Shown: positions 1-5,584 of the stretch, piece after piece | How the letters are laid out: every line of letters begins with the position of its first letter | Position numbering within the stretch: the first letter of the stretch is position 1 | NCBI GenBank assembly: GCA_014378225.1 | Contig: JACMOA010000002.1 | Coordinates: forward strand, 1-7,564 | Source: Deinococcales bacterium | Lineage (GTDB): Bacteria > Deinococcota > Deinococci > Deinococcales > Deinococcaceae | DNA length: 7,564 nucleotides | Direction of reading: 5' to 3' | The notes under the pieces: model-generated | Databases searched by the model: none | Told to the model about the DNA's origin: nothing | What the model saw: the letters and a program-made list of their open reading frames with translations, nothing else | Position numbers and translations under genes: made by a program

Positions 1-1796
1 CGGGTTTCCTGTTCTTTCAAAACTTTCTCGAGGTTGTTCTCTATTTTGATGCCCTTGCGCTGCGCGTTCAGGAAGGTTTTAACCGCTGCGGGGCGCTTCT
101 CGGCTTCCACTCCGGCGCGGACTTCGGTGGTCACTTCACTGAACGGCTTAACCCGAGTTTTGACCAAATCGCTCACGTAAACCAGCCCAAAGCGCGGGGG
201 AGTTCCGCCCAGGGCGACCACGTTGCTCAGGCTGCCCTCACCTGCCGGGGTCAGCTTGGCATTTTTAAATACCGCGTCCTGAAGGGCGCTCGAGAGGCGG
301 GTGTCCGCACCTTGAGGATTAGCTCCAGCGTTCTGAACCTTGCCAAATTCGCTGACCGTTCCACCTGCGGCGCTGCCCAGAGCGGTAAAGTCCCCACCCC
401 TGCTCAGAAAGCTCGAGCGGAAGCTGCCCGCTTCTGCTTGGCTATTGAAAGTTGCACCCGTCAGGTCTGCATTTCCAGCTACGCTGTATTGAGCAGTATT
501 TTTCTTGTAAAAGGCTTGCAGGTCCGCGTCGGTAATTTTGAAATCGCGGGTTCCCCACAGGCTGTACTGACCCAACACCTCGGCGTCAGAGCCTGAAATG
601 GCCAGTTTCTGCCCCGCCGCCGCCGCTCGAGCAATTTTCTGGTTGATAATGCTCTCTAGCACTTGTGGCTTGAACGATTGATTGACAAAACTCGCCCCGT
701 TTGGCCCCAGTTGTTGTAGCAATTGACTGACCTGCTGATTGCTGTAGGTTTGCAGCAGCACTTCGGCGTAAGGAATGGCCTTGCCGTCTACTGTAGCCAC
801 GGTGGGATTGCTGTAGCCGTAAGTTTTGTCCACCGTCTCGAGCTTGGCTTTGCTGAGCAGGCCCTGTTGCCACTCCTCGAGAATGGCGTTTTTCTTGGAC
901 TGCTCCACCGCTTTGACCACATCGGGTTTGGCTTCGGCAAAGCTCTTGGTTCCAGCGGCCTCGAGCTTGTCTACCTTGACCACATAGAATTTTTTGTCGC
1001 TCTCGAGCACCTCGGTGATGCCGCCCGCAGGCAGGGCAAACACTGCCGCCGAGACCCCTTCTGGGAAGGCCAGTGCGGTTGCGCCCTTACCCGCGTTGAC
1101 CACTCCGCCGTCTTTACCCCCGTTGGCGTTGGCTAGAGTGGCAAAATTACCCCCTGCTCGAGCCTGTCCCAGCACGCTCGCGGCTTTGGTTTTGTCTGTG
1201 AACACGATTTGACGGGCCACCACTTTGGGTTCGCTTTTGAAACTGGCTTTGTTGAGGTCGTAGAAAAACTGTAGCTCGGGGTCGGTGGTCTTGACATCCT
1301 TGACCAGCTCAGTCTGCCGTTTTTCGGCGGCAAGCCCGGTTTTAATCTGCTGGCGTAAGGTCACGTCGGTCAGACCTGCACCCTTGAGCGCTTCGGTGTA
1401 CTTGGTGGTGTCCTGCAAATTGTTGTTTTTGCGAATCTCATCCACTTGCTTGCTGACATCGGCATTCGAGACGCTAATTTGAGCTGTATCCTGCTCGAGC
1501 ACTTTTTGACGTATAACCAGATAAGTAGCCATTGTTTTCAGGTCGTCGCCTAGCAGACCCGTGCTGGCCAATCCAAAGAGTTGAGCGGCCTGCCCGGTGC
1601 TACGAAACTTCTCCACTTCTTGTAGGGTCAGGTTCTGACCGTTTACCTTGAGCACAGTGGTTCCAGCGGTTGCCGATTTGTTGCCCATGCCGAGGGCGGG
1701 AATAAAGCTGTACACCATGCCGCCAGCCAGGGCCACGGCTCCCACACCCAGCGCGATACGAACACCCAATTTTTTGGGCGGAGCTTCTAAAGTCAT
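1..1796 (-). CDS. Membrane-anchored PpiC/SurA-like peptidyl-prolyl isomerase or chaperone (C-terminus cut by window edge)
   Basis: The frame is open from an ATG at 1796 to the window edge, giving 598 visible residues. A GGAGG ribosome site lies 5 bases upstream of the ATG. Residues about 12-33 form one hydrophobic helix after a short basic start (PPKKLGVR), so the protein is probably anchored by its N-terminus with the rest outside the membrane. Residues about 45-190 resemble a SurA/PpiD N-terminal chaperone domain. Residues about 193-276 look like a parvulin domain, from ARQIVF through a Gly-rich middle (GGKDGGVVNAGKG) to KFYVVKVDKLEA. A second helix-plus-degenerate-parvulin unit follows at about 320-575. 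The parvulin positions normally held by His (the HILV and GYHIIKV motifs) are Gln196 and Tyr271, so catalysis is doubtful and a holdase role for exported proteins is plausible. Assignment to the family is solid; catalytic activity and the exact subfamily are not. Confidence 0.85.
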   Translation of the reverse strand, partial: MTLEAPPKKLGVRIALGVGAVALAGGMVYSFIPALGMGNKSATAGTTVLKVNGQNLTLQEVEKFRSTGQAAQLFGLASTGLLGDDLKTMATYLVIRQKVLEQDTAQISVSNADVSKQVDEIRKNNNLQDTTKYTEALKGAGLTDVTLRQQIKTGLAAEKRQTELVKDVKTTDPELQFFYDLNKASFKSEPKVVARQIVFTDKTKAASVLGQARAGGNFATLANANGGKDGGVVNAGKGATALAFPEGVSAAVFALPAGGITEVLESDKKFYVVKVDKLEAAGTKSFAEAKPDVVKAVEQSKKNAILEEWQQGLLSKAKLETVDKTYGYSNPTVATVDGKAIPYAEVLLQTYSNQQVSQLLQQLGPNGASFVNQSFKPQVLESIINQKIARAAAAGQKLAISGSDAEVLGQYSLWGTRDFKITDADLQAFYKKNTAQYSVAGNADLTGATFNSQAEAGSFRSSFLSRGGDFTALGSAAGGTVSEFGKVQNAGANPQGADTRLSSALQDAVFKNAKLTPAGEGSLSNVVALGGTPPRFGLVYVSDLVKTRVKPFSEVTTEVRAGVEAEKRPAAVKTFLNAQRKGIKIENNLEKVLKEQET

Positions 1797-1842
1797 TTTT
1801 CCTCCAGGAAATTGATTTGGAACATAACGAGGTTTCTTTTAA

Positions 1843-1874
1843 CTTTTCTTTCTCTTGACTTCTCTTTCTCTTGA
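1843..1874. repeat. Tandem duplication of a 16-bp unit containing TTGA(CT)
   Basis: Two adjacent 16-base copies (1843-1858 and 1859-1874) differ at a single base (CTTTTCTTTCTCTTGA against CTTCTCTTTCTCTTGA). A third partial copy (CTTTTC) follows at 1875-1880. Each copy ends in a -35-like TTGACT, at 1855-1860 and 1871-1876. The repeat sits in the divergent control region between the folding-factor gene and the tRNA gene, so it duplicates a potential promoter element. On the minus strand the same DNA is a purine-rich AAGAGAAAG track. Confidence 0.8.
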
Positions 1875-1900
1875 CTTTTCTGGCTAAAGCGTGCTACCTT
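1871..1900 (+). promoter_or_regulatory. Candidate promoter for tRNA-Arg
   Basis: A TTGACT at 1871-1876 (five of six bases match the sigma-70 -35 consensus) is followed after 18 bases by TACCTT at 1895-1900, a weak -10 that keeps the TA....T positions. A GC-rich GGGCGC follows, as is common just downstream of stable-RNA promoters. Transcription would start near 1907, about 50 bases before the mature tRNA. An upstream duplicate TTGACT at 1855 has no matching -10 at the right spacing. This is inferred from motifs only. Confidence 0.4.
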
Positions 1901-1955
1901 ACTGGGCGCATATCGTACGCTTTGCACCCTTTTTGCCTTTGCCGTTTTCCCATTT

Positions 1956-2032
1956 GTACTCGTAGCTCAGTTGGATAGAGCGTTGGCCTCCGAAGCCAAA
2001 GGTCGCAGGTTCAAGTCCCGCCGGGTACACCA
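1956..2032 (+). tRNA. tRNA-Arg, anticodon CCG (reads CGG)
   Basis: A complete 77-nt cloverleaf can be folded by hand. The acceptor stem GTACTCG (1956-1962) pairs with CGGGTAC (2022-2028), with one T-G wobble. The D stem is GCTC/GAGC with an AGTTGGATA loop. The anticodon stem TTGGC/GCCAA encloses the loop CTCCGAA, which places CCG at 1990-1992. The variable loop is 5 nt (AGGTC). The T arm is GCAGG, TTCAAGT, CCCGC. The discriminator is A2029 and CCA is encoded at 2030-2032. The T stem carries an A2007-C2019 mismatch (positions 51-63) while all other stems pair. The gene stands alone with its own terminator and is the only plus-strand gene seen here. Confidence 0.97.
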
Positions 2033-2036
2033 CATT

Positions 2037-2063
2037 TCCCCCCTTTCAGGTGGGGATTTTTTT
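2037..2063 (+). terminator. Rho-independent terminator of tRNA-Arg
   Basis: Five bases after the CCA end, TCCCC (2037-2041) pairs with GGGGA (2052-2056). CCT (2042-2044) pairs with AGG (2048-2050) across one bulged T (2051) and a 3-nt loop. Seven Ts follow at 2057-2063. The strong GC stem and U tract make this a standard intrinsic terminator for the plus-strand tRNA transcript. No matching U tract is seen for the minus strand. Confidence 0.9.
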
Positions 2064-2213
2064 GTGGTGGTCCACGCAACCCAAAAGTTACAGACCTGCT
2101 CGAGCGGGTAAAAGTCACGGAAAGGATTGTAGCACGACATCCATGAAGCTGAGCTAAAACGCGGTGAGCTGAGTGGGTTGTAACGCTCGAGTTAAGGGGT
2201 TTTATTCAGGCGT
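2064..2213. other. Gap between tRNA terminator and the small membrane protein gene; nothing recognised
   Basis: These 150 bases lie between two convergent units. I see two CTCGAG palindromes (2099 and 2186) and some repetition of GAGCTGA-like words, but no open frame, no RNA gene and no clear terminator for the minus-strand gene that ends at 2214. Confidence 0.6.
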
Positions 2214-2462
2214 TCAATGAGCCGTTTTGCCCGCTCTAGGGACGAAAAGCGCCCACAAACTGACCAGCGCCCACACCCCCTCGAGCAGAATGAATCCGTA
2301 GTTGTTTTCCACAATCCCCACATAGGTCAGGATGGCACTTCCAAAAAAGTTGAGCAGTGAATACAGGCGTTGGTGGCTCTCGAGTTTTCCAGTCTGAACC
2401 CCAATGTACGCAGCCAGAATTTGAATTGAACCCAAGAGTGAAATGATTTGAATATTGTCCAT
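2214..2462 (-). CDS. Small three-helix membrane protein, CBU_0592-like family
   Basis: This is an 82-residue hydrophobic protein. The chosen start is the ATG at 2462, because GAGGAG at 2474-2469 lies 6 bases upstream. The longer frame reaching 2573 has no ribosome site and adds a non-hydrophobic, implausible N-terminus. Three membrane segments can be seen at about residues 4-22, 33-51 and 55-74. The loop around residues 25-38 (GKLESHQRLYSLLN) and the helix with E61 G V W A L V S L W are like the short CBU_0592-type membrane proteins, whose function is unknown. It follows ftsW on the same strand after 128 bases and could be read from the same transcript. I do not infer a role in cell-wall synthesis from position alone. 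The family assignment is from memory of the pattern and is moderately sure. Confidence 0.75.
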   Translation of the reverse strand: MDNIQIISLLGSIQILAAYIGVQTGKLESHQRLYSLLNFFGSAILTYVGIVENNYGFILLEGVWALVSLWALFVPRAGKTAH

Positions 2463-2468
2463 AAATAT

Positions 2469-2474
2469 CTCCTC
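2469..2474 (-). promoter_or_regulatory. Ribosome binding site that fixes the start of the small membrane protein
   Basis: GAGGAG on the minus strand is 6 bases before the ATG at 2462. It supports the short start over upstream in-frame candidates. Confidence 0.7.
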
Positions 2475-2590
2475 GTGTATCTCCACCTGTATTTCAACAC
2501 GGGGAAACGTAAGCACGGTGAGCACTTCGGTAAATCCTATAAAACTTGAAGGGTCGGGTAGCCAGAGGCGCAAAAATTACTCTTAAACCC

Positions 2591-3916
2591 CTAGTGCAAA
2601 CCAGGGTACGTCTCCCCCGCCCGAGCGCGTTCGGGCAGGGAGTCGGCCCAAACGGGTTCTTCTGATTCGAGGATGTTTGCTGGCGCTGGAATCGTTTCTG
2701 GCTCGAGCGCGGGTTGTGCTGGACTGGGCAACACGATGGCGGGAGCAGGTGGGGGAAACACCTGGGCAGGCTGAGCAAACGGAAGAGCAGGAACCTCGAG
2801 CGAACGGTGTTGGGTGGCGGATTGGTCTGAGATGTGGCGCACTCCGCGCAGCGCAGCGTGAATCAGGCCAAAGGCGATGCCCATCGCTACCCCGCTCGAG
2901 CCACCAAAACTGACCAGCGGTAGGGGTACGCCCGTGACCGGAAGCAGGCCCACCGCCACACACAGGTTCACCAGCGCCTGAGACACCACCATAAACATGG
3001 CCCCAGACGCGATGATGCAGGCAAAGTGCAGCTCCCTAGTGAGCGGAGACTGCCGCAGCAGCAGTTCAATGGCAATAAAACTCGAGTGAACCACCAGCCA
3101 AAAACCCAACATGACGATTAAGATGCCCAAAAAGCCCACTGAAAAACCAATCGAAGAAATCACCATGTCGGTGTGTGGAGCGGGAACTTTGGGCATCCGC
3201 TCGTCCACATTCAGGCCCCAAACCCCACCCTGCGCGATGGCTTTACGGCCCTGCATAATTTGATAGCCGTCGTCGCTTTGATGACTCTTAACCTCAGCCG
3301 TGCTCGAGAGATTGGTTCCCTGCACAAACCCCAGAAAGCGCTCGAGAATGTAGGGGTGGGTTTTGAGGTAAAGCCCCCCAAACGGTGCGGTGAGCAGCAC
3401 GCACACCACCAGAAATTTGGAGATGCTGACCATGCGAACCCCGGCCATGTACAGAATAAACAGGCCCGAGGAAAAGACCAGCACCGTGGTTCCTAAATCG
3501 GGTTCTACCGCTACCAGCAGCGCCGTAACCCCAATATAAGCCGCTGCACCCACCAGTTTGCCGTTGATGCCTCGCCGCGCTATCACGCTGCCTAACATCA
3601 AAATCAGGCCCAGCTTGGCAAACTCGGAGGGTTGAACGTCTACGGGTCCCAAATCAATCCAGCGCCGCACCGGAGAGCCGTTTCCACCCTGCCCGATGAT
3701 GAGCACCAGCACCAATCCAATCAGGGTGATGCCCCAGATGAGCGGTGCGGCTTTGAGCAGCCAACTGGGACGGACTCGAGCCACAAAAAAAGTACAGGCT
3801 ATGCCCAGCAGGGTTTGTAAGAAGTGTTTGGGAATGTTGTCCGGGCTGCTTGTAGCGACCCCAAGCAGGCCCATCGTAGCCAGCAGGACCTGGCCCAGCA
3901 CCAGATTGAGGTTCAT
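2591..3916 (-). CDS. ftsW: FtsW, SEDS-family septal peptidoglycan glycosyltransferase
   Basis: This 441-residue polytopic protein polymerises lipid II into glycan strands at the division septum with a partner class B PBP. Family signatures include SPVRRWIDLG (81-90), QPSEFAKLG (95-103), EPDLGTT (138-144), PHTDMV (247-252) and PLPLVSFGGSSG (331-342). Asp250 of PHTD corresponds to the proposed catalytic Asp of SEDS enzymes. About ten hydrophobic helices fill residues 5-358. A Pro/Ala-rich cytoplasmic tail of about 78 residues follows (364-441), with PPPAPA. Where most SEDS proteins have PEAHTD and a following GEE, this one has PAPHTD and GFS. The ATG overlaps the murD stop as ATGA, with GGCGGAG just upstream, which suggests translational coupling. 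FtsW is preferred over RodA because of the mur neighbours. Confidence 0.95.
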   Translation of the reverse strand: MNLNLVLGQVLLATMGLLGVATSSPDNIPKHFLQTLLGIACTFFVARVRPSWLLKAAPLIWGITLIGLVLVLIIGQGGNGSPVRRWIDLGPVDVQPSEFAKLGLILMLGSVIARRGINGKLVGAAAYIGVTALLVAVEPDLGTTVLVFSSGLFILYMAGVRMVSISKFLVVCVLLTAPFGGLYLKTHPYILERFLGFVQGTNLSSTAEVKSHQSDDGYQIMQGRKAIAQGGVWGLNVDERMPKVPAPHTDMVISSIGFSVGFLGILIVMLGFWLVVHSSFIAIELLLRQSPLTRELHFACIIASGAMFMVVSQALVNLCVAVGLLPVTGVPLPLVSFGGSSGVAMGIAFGLIHAALRGVRHISDQSATQHRSLEVPALPFAQPAQVFPPPAPAIVLPSPAQPALEPETIPAPANILESEEPVWADSLPERARAGETYPGLH

Positions 3917-5241
3917 GTTTCTCCGCCCAGCGCGAGGTAGGCCGCGTAAAAGGCCGCTGCCCGGTCTTTGTAATCTTTAAACTGGTCAAAGCTCTCGCAC
4001 AGCGGGGCCAGCAAAATACTTCCTTTAGCCGTGGCTTGGCCACTCGAGAGCAGCTCGAGCGCCTGTTTACACGCTTTGAACATGTCCTGATGTCCGTTCT
4101 CGAGGGTGGGTTCAAAACTAATCTGTGTGATGGGTTTGTCAAAGCGGGTAGCCATCATCAGGCCGTGGGTGCCGATAGCGTAAATATGGACCACTTTTTC
4201 ATTCACCACACCTTGCAAATCGTCGGTGTTGGCCCCTTTGTCGCGTCCGCCCACAATCCAGGCCACGGGTGAGTTTGAGCGCTCGGGCGCCGACTTGACC
4301 GCCAGAGTGCGGGTAGCGATGGAATCCGACAGAAACGTAACCCCGCGCACCTGCCCCAGCGCCTGAAAACGGCCCTCTACCGGAAGCAAACCCCCCAGCG
4401 CAAATTTGAGCGCACTCAGCCCCAATGGACGCTCGAGAAAGCGAAAATAAGCAATCACGGCCAGTACAGCGGCCTGTACATTGGCGGGGTGCAACCCAGA
4501 AGGAATCTCCTCGAGTTCGGCGACTAAGTCGCCCTCTAAATCTACAATCCCATCAGGGTAAGGATTAAACGCATGACGCTTTGCCGCGCCACCCGCCTGC
4601 TCGAGCACGGCAGGTGGCGCAATCAGCGCGTCCCCTGCAATCTGGTTGCGGGCCAGTTCCAGCTTGGCGGTGTGGTAGCGCTCGAGCGACCCGTGACGGT
4701 TGAGGTGGTCCACTCCTAAATTGGTAATCACCCCAACGGTGGGACGAAAGGTGTGAACCCGCTCGAGCTGAAAACTCGAGACTTCTACCACCGCCACCTC
4801 GACCTTATCAATCACGTCCAGCAGAGGTGGGTCAAAATTTCCACACTCAAGCGCGTCCACCTCGAGCGCCCGCAGCAGTTGGGCAATCAAGCTTACGGTT
4901 CCGGTTTTTCCGGCGGTTCCGGTCACGGCAATCATGGGGGTGCGGCGGGTCAGATACCCCAGCTCGAGTTCACCGATGATTTTGCTGCCCTGTGCTCGTA
5001 AAAACTCGAGGTCCGGGTGGTCTATCGGAACGCCGGGGGCAGCAATGGTGAATTCGGGGGCGGACTGGAAAGAGTGTTCTGAGAGCGGCAGCACCTGGCG
5101 GGCCAACTCGAGGGTTTTCATGCGCTCGAGGTCGGCGCTCTGAGGTTGCGCGTCGCACCAAGCGGCGTCCCAGCCGAGGTTTTTGACAAACTGGGCTGCT
5201 CCGCGTCCGCTTCTTCCGAGTCCATAAATCAGCGCTTTCAC
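3913..5241 (-). CDS. murD: MurD, UDP-N-acetylmuramoyl-L-alanine--D-glutamate ligase
   Basis: This cytoplasmic ATP-dependent ligase adds D-Glu to UDP-MurNAc-L-Ala. I chose the GTG at 5241 (442 residues, starting MKALIYGLGRSG) because GAGAGGA lies at the proper distance. The in-frame GTG at 5256 has no ribosome site and would add five residues. Domains: an N-terminal UMP-binding Rossmann fold (GLGRSGRG, 7-14), a central ATPase with P-loop VTGTAGKTGT (106-115), VSSFQLE (154-160), ITNLGVDHLNRHG (172-184) and Lys193 as the likely carbamylated lysine, and a C-terminal domain with GRFQALG (290-296), DSIATR (306-311), GGRDKG (331-336) and CESFDQF (415-421). The P-loop Asn and the usual DSKATN Lys and Asn are replaced, although the fold markers are intact. 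The stop overlaps ftsW by 4 bases. It is 343 bases from mraY, so it may also have its own promoter. Confidence 0.95.
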   Translation of the reverse strand: MKALIYGLGRSGRGAAQFVKNLGWDAAWCDAQPQSADLERMKTLELARQVLPLSEHSFQSAPEFTIAAPGVPIDHPDLEFLRAQGSKIIGELELGYLTRRTPMIAVTGTAGKTGTVSLIAQLLRALEVDALECGNFDPPLLDVIDKVEVAVVEVSSFQLERVHTFRPTVGVITNLGVDHLNRHGSLERYHTAKLELARNQIAGDALIAPPAVLEQAGGAAKRHAFNPYPDGIVDLEGDLVAELEEIPSGLHPANVQAAVLAVIAYFRFLERPLGLSALKFALGGLLPVEGRFQALGQVRGVTFLSDSIATRTLAVKSAPERSNSPVAWIVGGRDKGANTDDLQGVVNEKVVHIYAIGTHGLMMATRFDKPITQISFEPTLENGHQDMFKACKQALELLSSGQATAKGSILLAPLCESFDQFKDYKDRAAAFYAAYLALGGET

Positions 5242-5244
5242 TTT

Positions 5245-5254
5245 CTTCCTCTCC
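5245..5254 (-). promoter_or_regulatory. murD: Ribosome binding site that fixes the murD start
   Basis: On the minus strand GGAGAGGAAG ends 3 bases before the GTG at 5241. Its GAGG core (5251-5248) is 6 bases away. This favours a start at 5241 over the GTG at 5256. Confidence 0.65.
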
Positions 5255-5297
5255 ACTCGTCTCGGTTGCTGTGCTTAAAACCATACGAACAAACGCC

Positions 5298-5303
5298 ATC
5301 ATA
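5298..5303 (-). promoter_or_regulatory. Candidate -10 element for a murD-ftsW promoter
   Basis: The minus strand reads TATGAT, one base from TATAAT, about 57 bases before the murD start. No good -35 lies at 16-18 bases upstream, so this would be a weak or activator-dependent promoter. It is supported mainly by its position in the long gap before murD. Confidence 0.3.
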
Positions 5304-5337
5304 GCGCGAAATTTGCTCGAGGGTACAGCGTGATAGC

Positions 5338-5366
5338 AAAAAGCCCAAAAAATTGAAACGAGGGCT
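5338..5366 (-). terminator. Weak candidate terminator or attenuator between mraY and murD
   Basis: On the minus strand AGCCC (5366-5362) pairs with GGGCT (5346-5342) around a 15-nt loop and is followed by four more Ts. The stem is only 5 bp and the loop is large, so it is at best a partial terminator upstream of the candidate murD promoter. Confidence 0.3.
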
Positions 5367-5392
5367 GGTTCTTTGTAAACAGACTTGTGCTC

Positions 5393-5420
5393 AGTAGTGA
5401 GTTATGAGCTAAAAGAAGGA
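5393..5420. repeat. Degenerate heptad-periodic repeat patch
   Basis: The plus strand can be cut into 7-base words AGTAGTG, AGTTATG, AGCTAAA, AGAAGGA, each beginning with AG. The repeats are degenerate. The patch lies in the mraY-murD gap and resembles the clearer heptad arrays at 5547-5583 and 6606-6647. Confidence 0.4.
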
Positions 5421-5546
5421 GTAGGAGCTTTGTGGACTGCTCGAGCCTGGAGATAAATCTCGAGAATCCTGGTTTCCGTCTGGGTTCATAGTCGGATAAA
5501 TGTGGAGTACGTGAATGCTCGAACTAAATACACTCGAGGGTAAACC

Positions 5547-5583
5547 ACTCAACTTCAAAACTCAAAAATCACCACTCAAAACC
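5547..5583. repeat. Degenerate heptad array directly downstream of mraY
   Basis: The plus strand reads as ACTCAAC, TTCAAA, ACTCAAA, AATCACC, ACTCAAA, ACC, that is, 7-base words with one 6-base slip. ACTCAA occurs three times, spaced 13 and 14 bases apart. The array ends one base before the mraY stop codon at 5585. Confidence 0.5.
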
Positions 5584-5584
5584 T

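Larger units (their letters stand above)
5242..5584 (-). other. 343-bp gap between mraY and murD
   Basis: No credible gene is present on either strand. The gap holds a near-consensus -10 (TATGAT) close to murD, a weak hairpin plus short T run near its middle, two patches of heptad-like repeats, and four CTCGAG palindromes (5316, 5440, 5459, 5533). It is unusually long for a position inside a mur gene block, where genes usually overlap or nearly touch. A 26-codon frame starting with ATG at 5489 on the minus strand lacks a ribosome site and is not called. Confidence 0.6.

Noticed and set aside
723..1136. Plus-strand open frame of 137 codons
   Set aside because: It lies antisense to the continuous folding-factor gene, has no ribosome site and shows no recognisable domain.
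2463..2573. Longer N-terminus for the small membrane protein
   Set aside because: The extension has no ribosome site and is unlike the hydrophobic family. GAGGAG supports the ATG at 2462.
2583..2963. Minus-strand frame of 126 codons overlapping the end of ftsW
   Set aside because: It is an out-of-frame shadow of the FtsW C-terminal region with Arg- and Ser-rich low-complexity content.
3654..4142. Minus-strand frame of 162 codons across the murD-ftsW junction
   Set aside because: Both genes are strongly supported in other frames, and this translation has no family likeness.
5242..5256. Upstream GTG start for murD at 5256
   Set aside because: There is no ribosome site before it, and the sequence encoding the extra residues is itself the GAGAGGA site for the GTG at 5241.
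5409..5489. Possible 26-codon small gene in the mraY-murD gap (minus strand, ATG at 5489)
   Set aside because: It has no ribosome site and is Ser-rich low-complexity; its Ser and Arg codons come partly from CTCGAG words.
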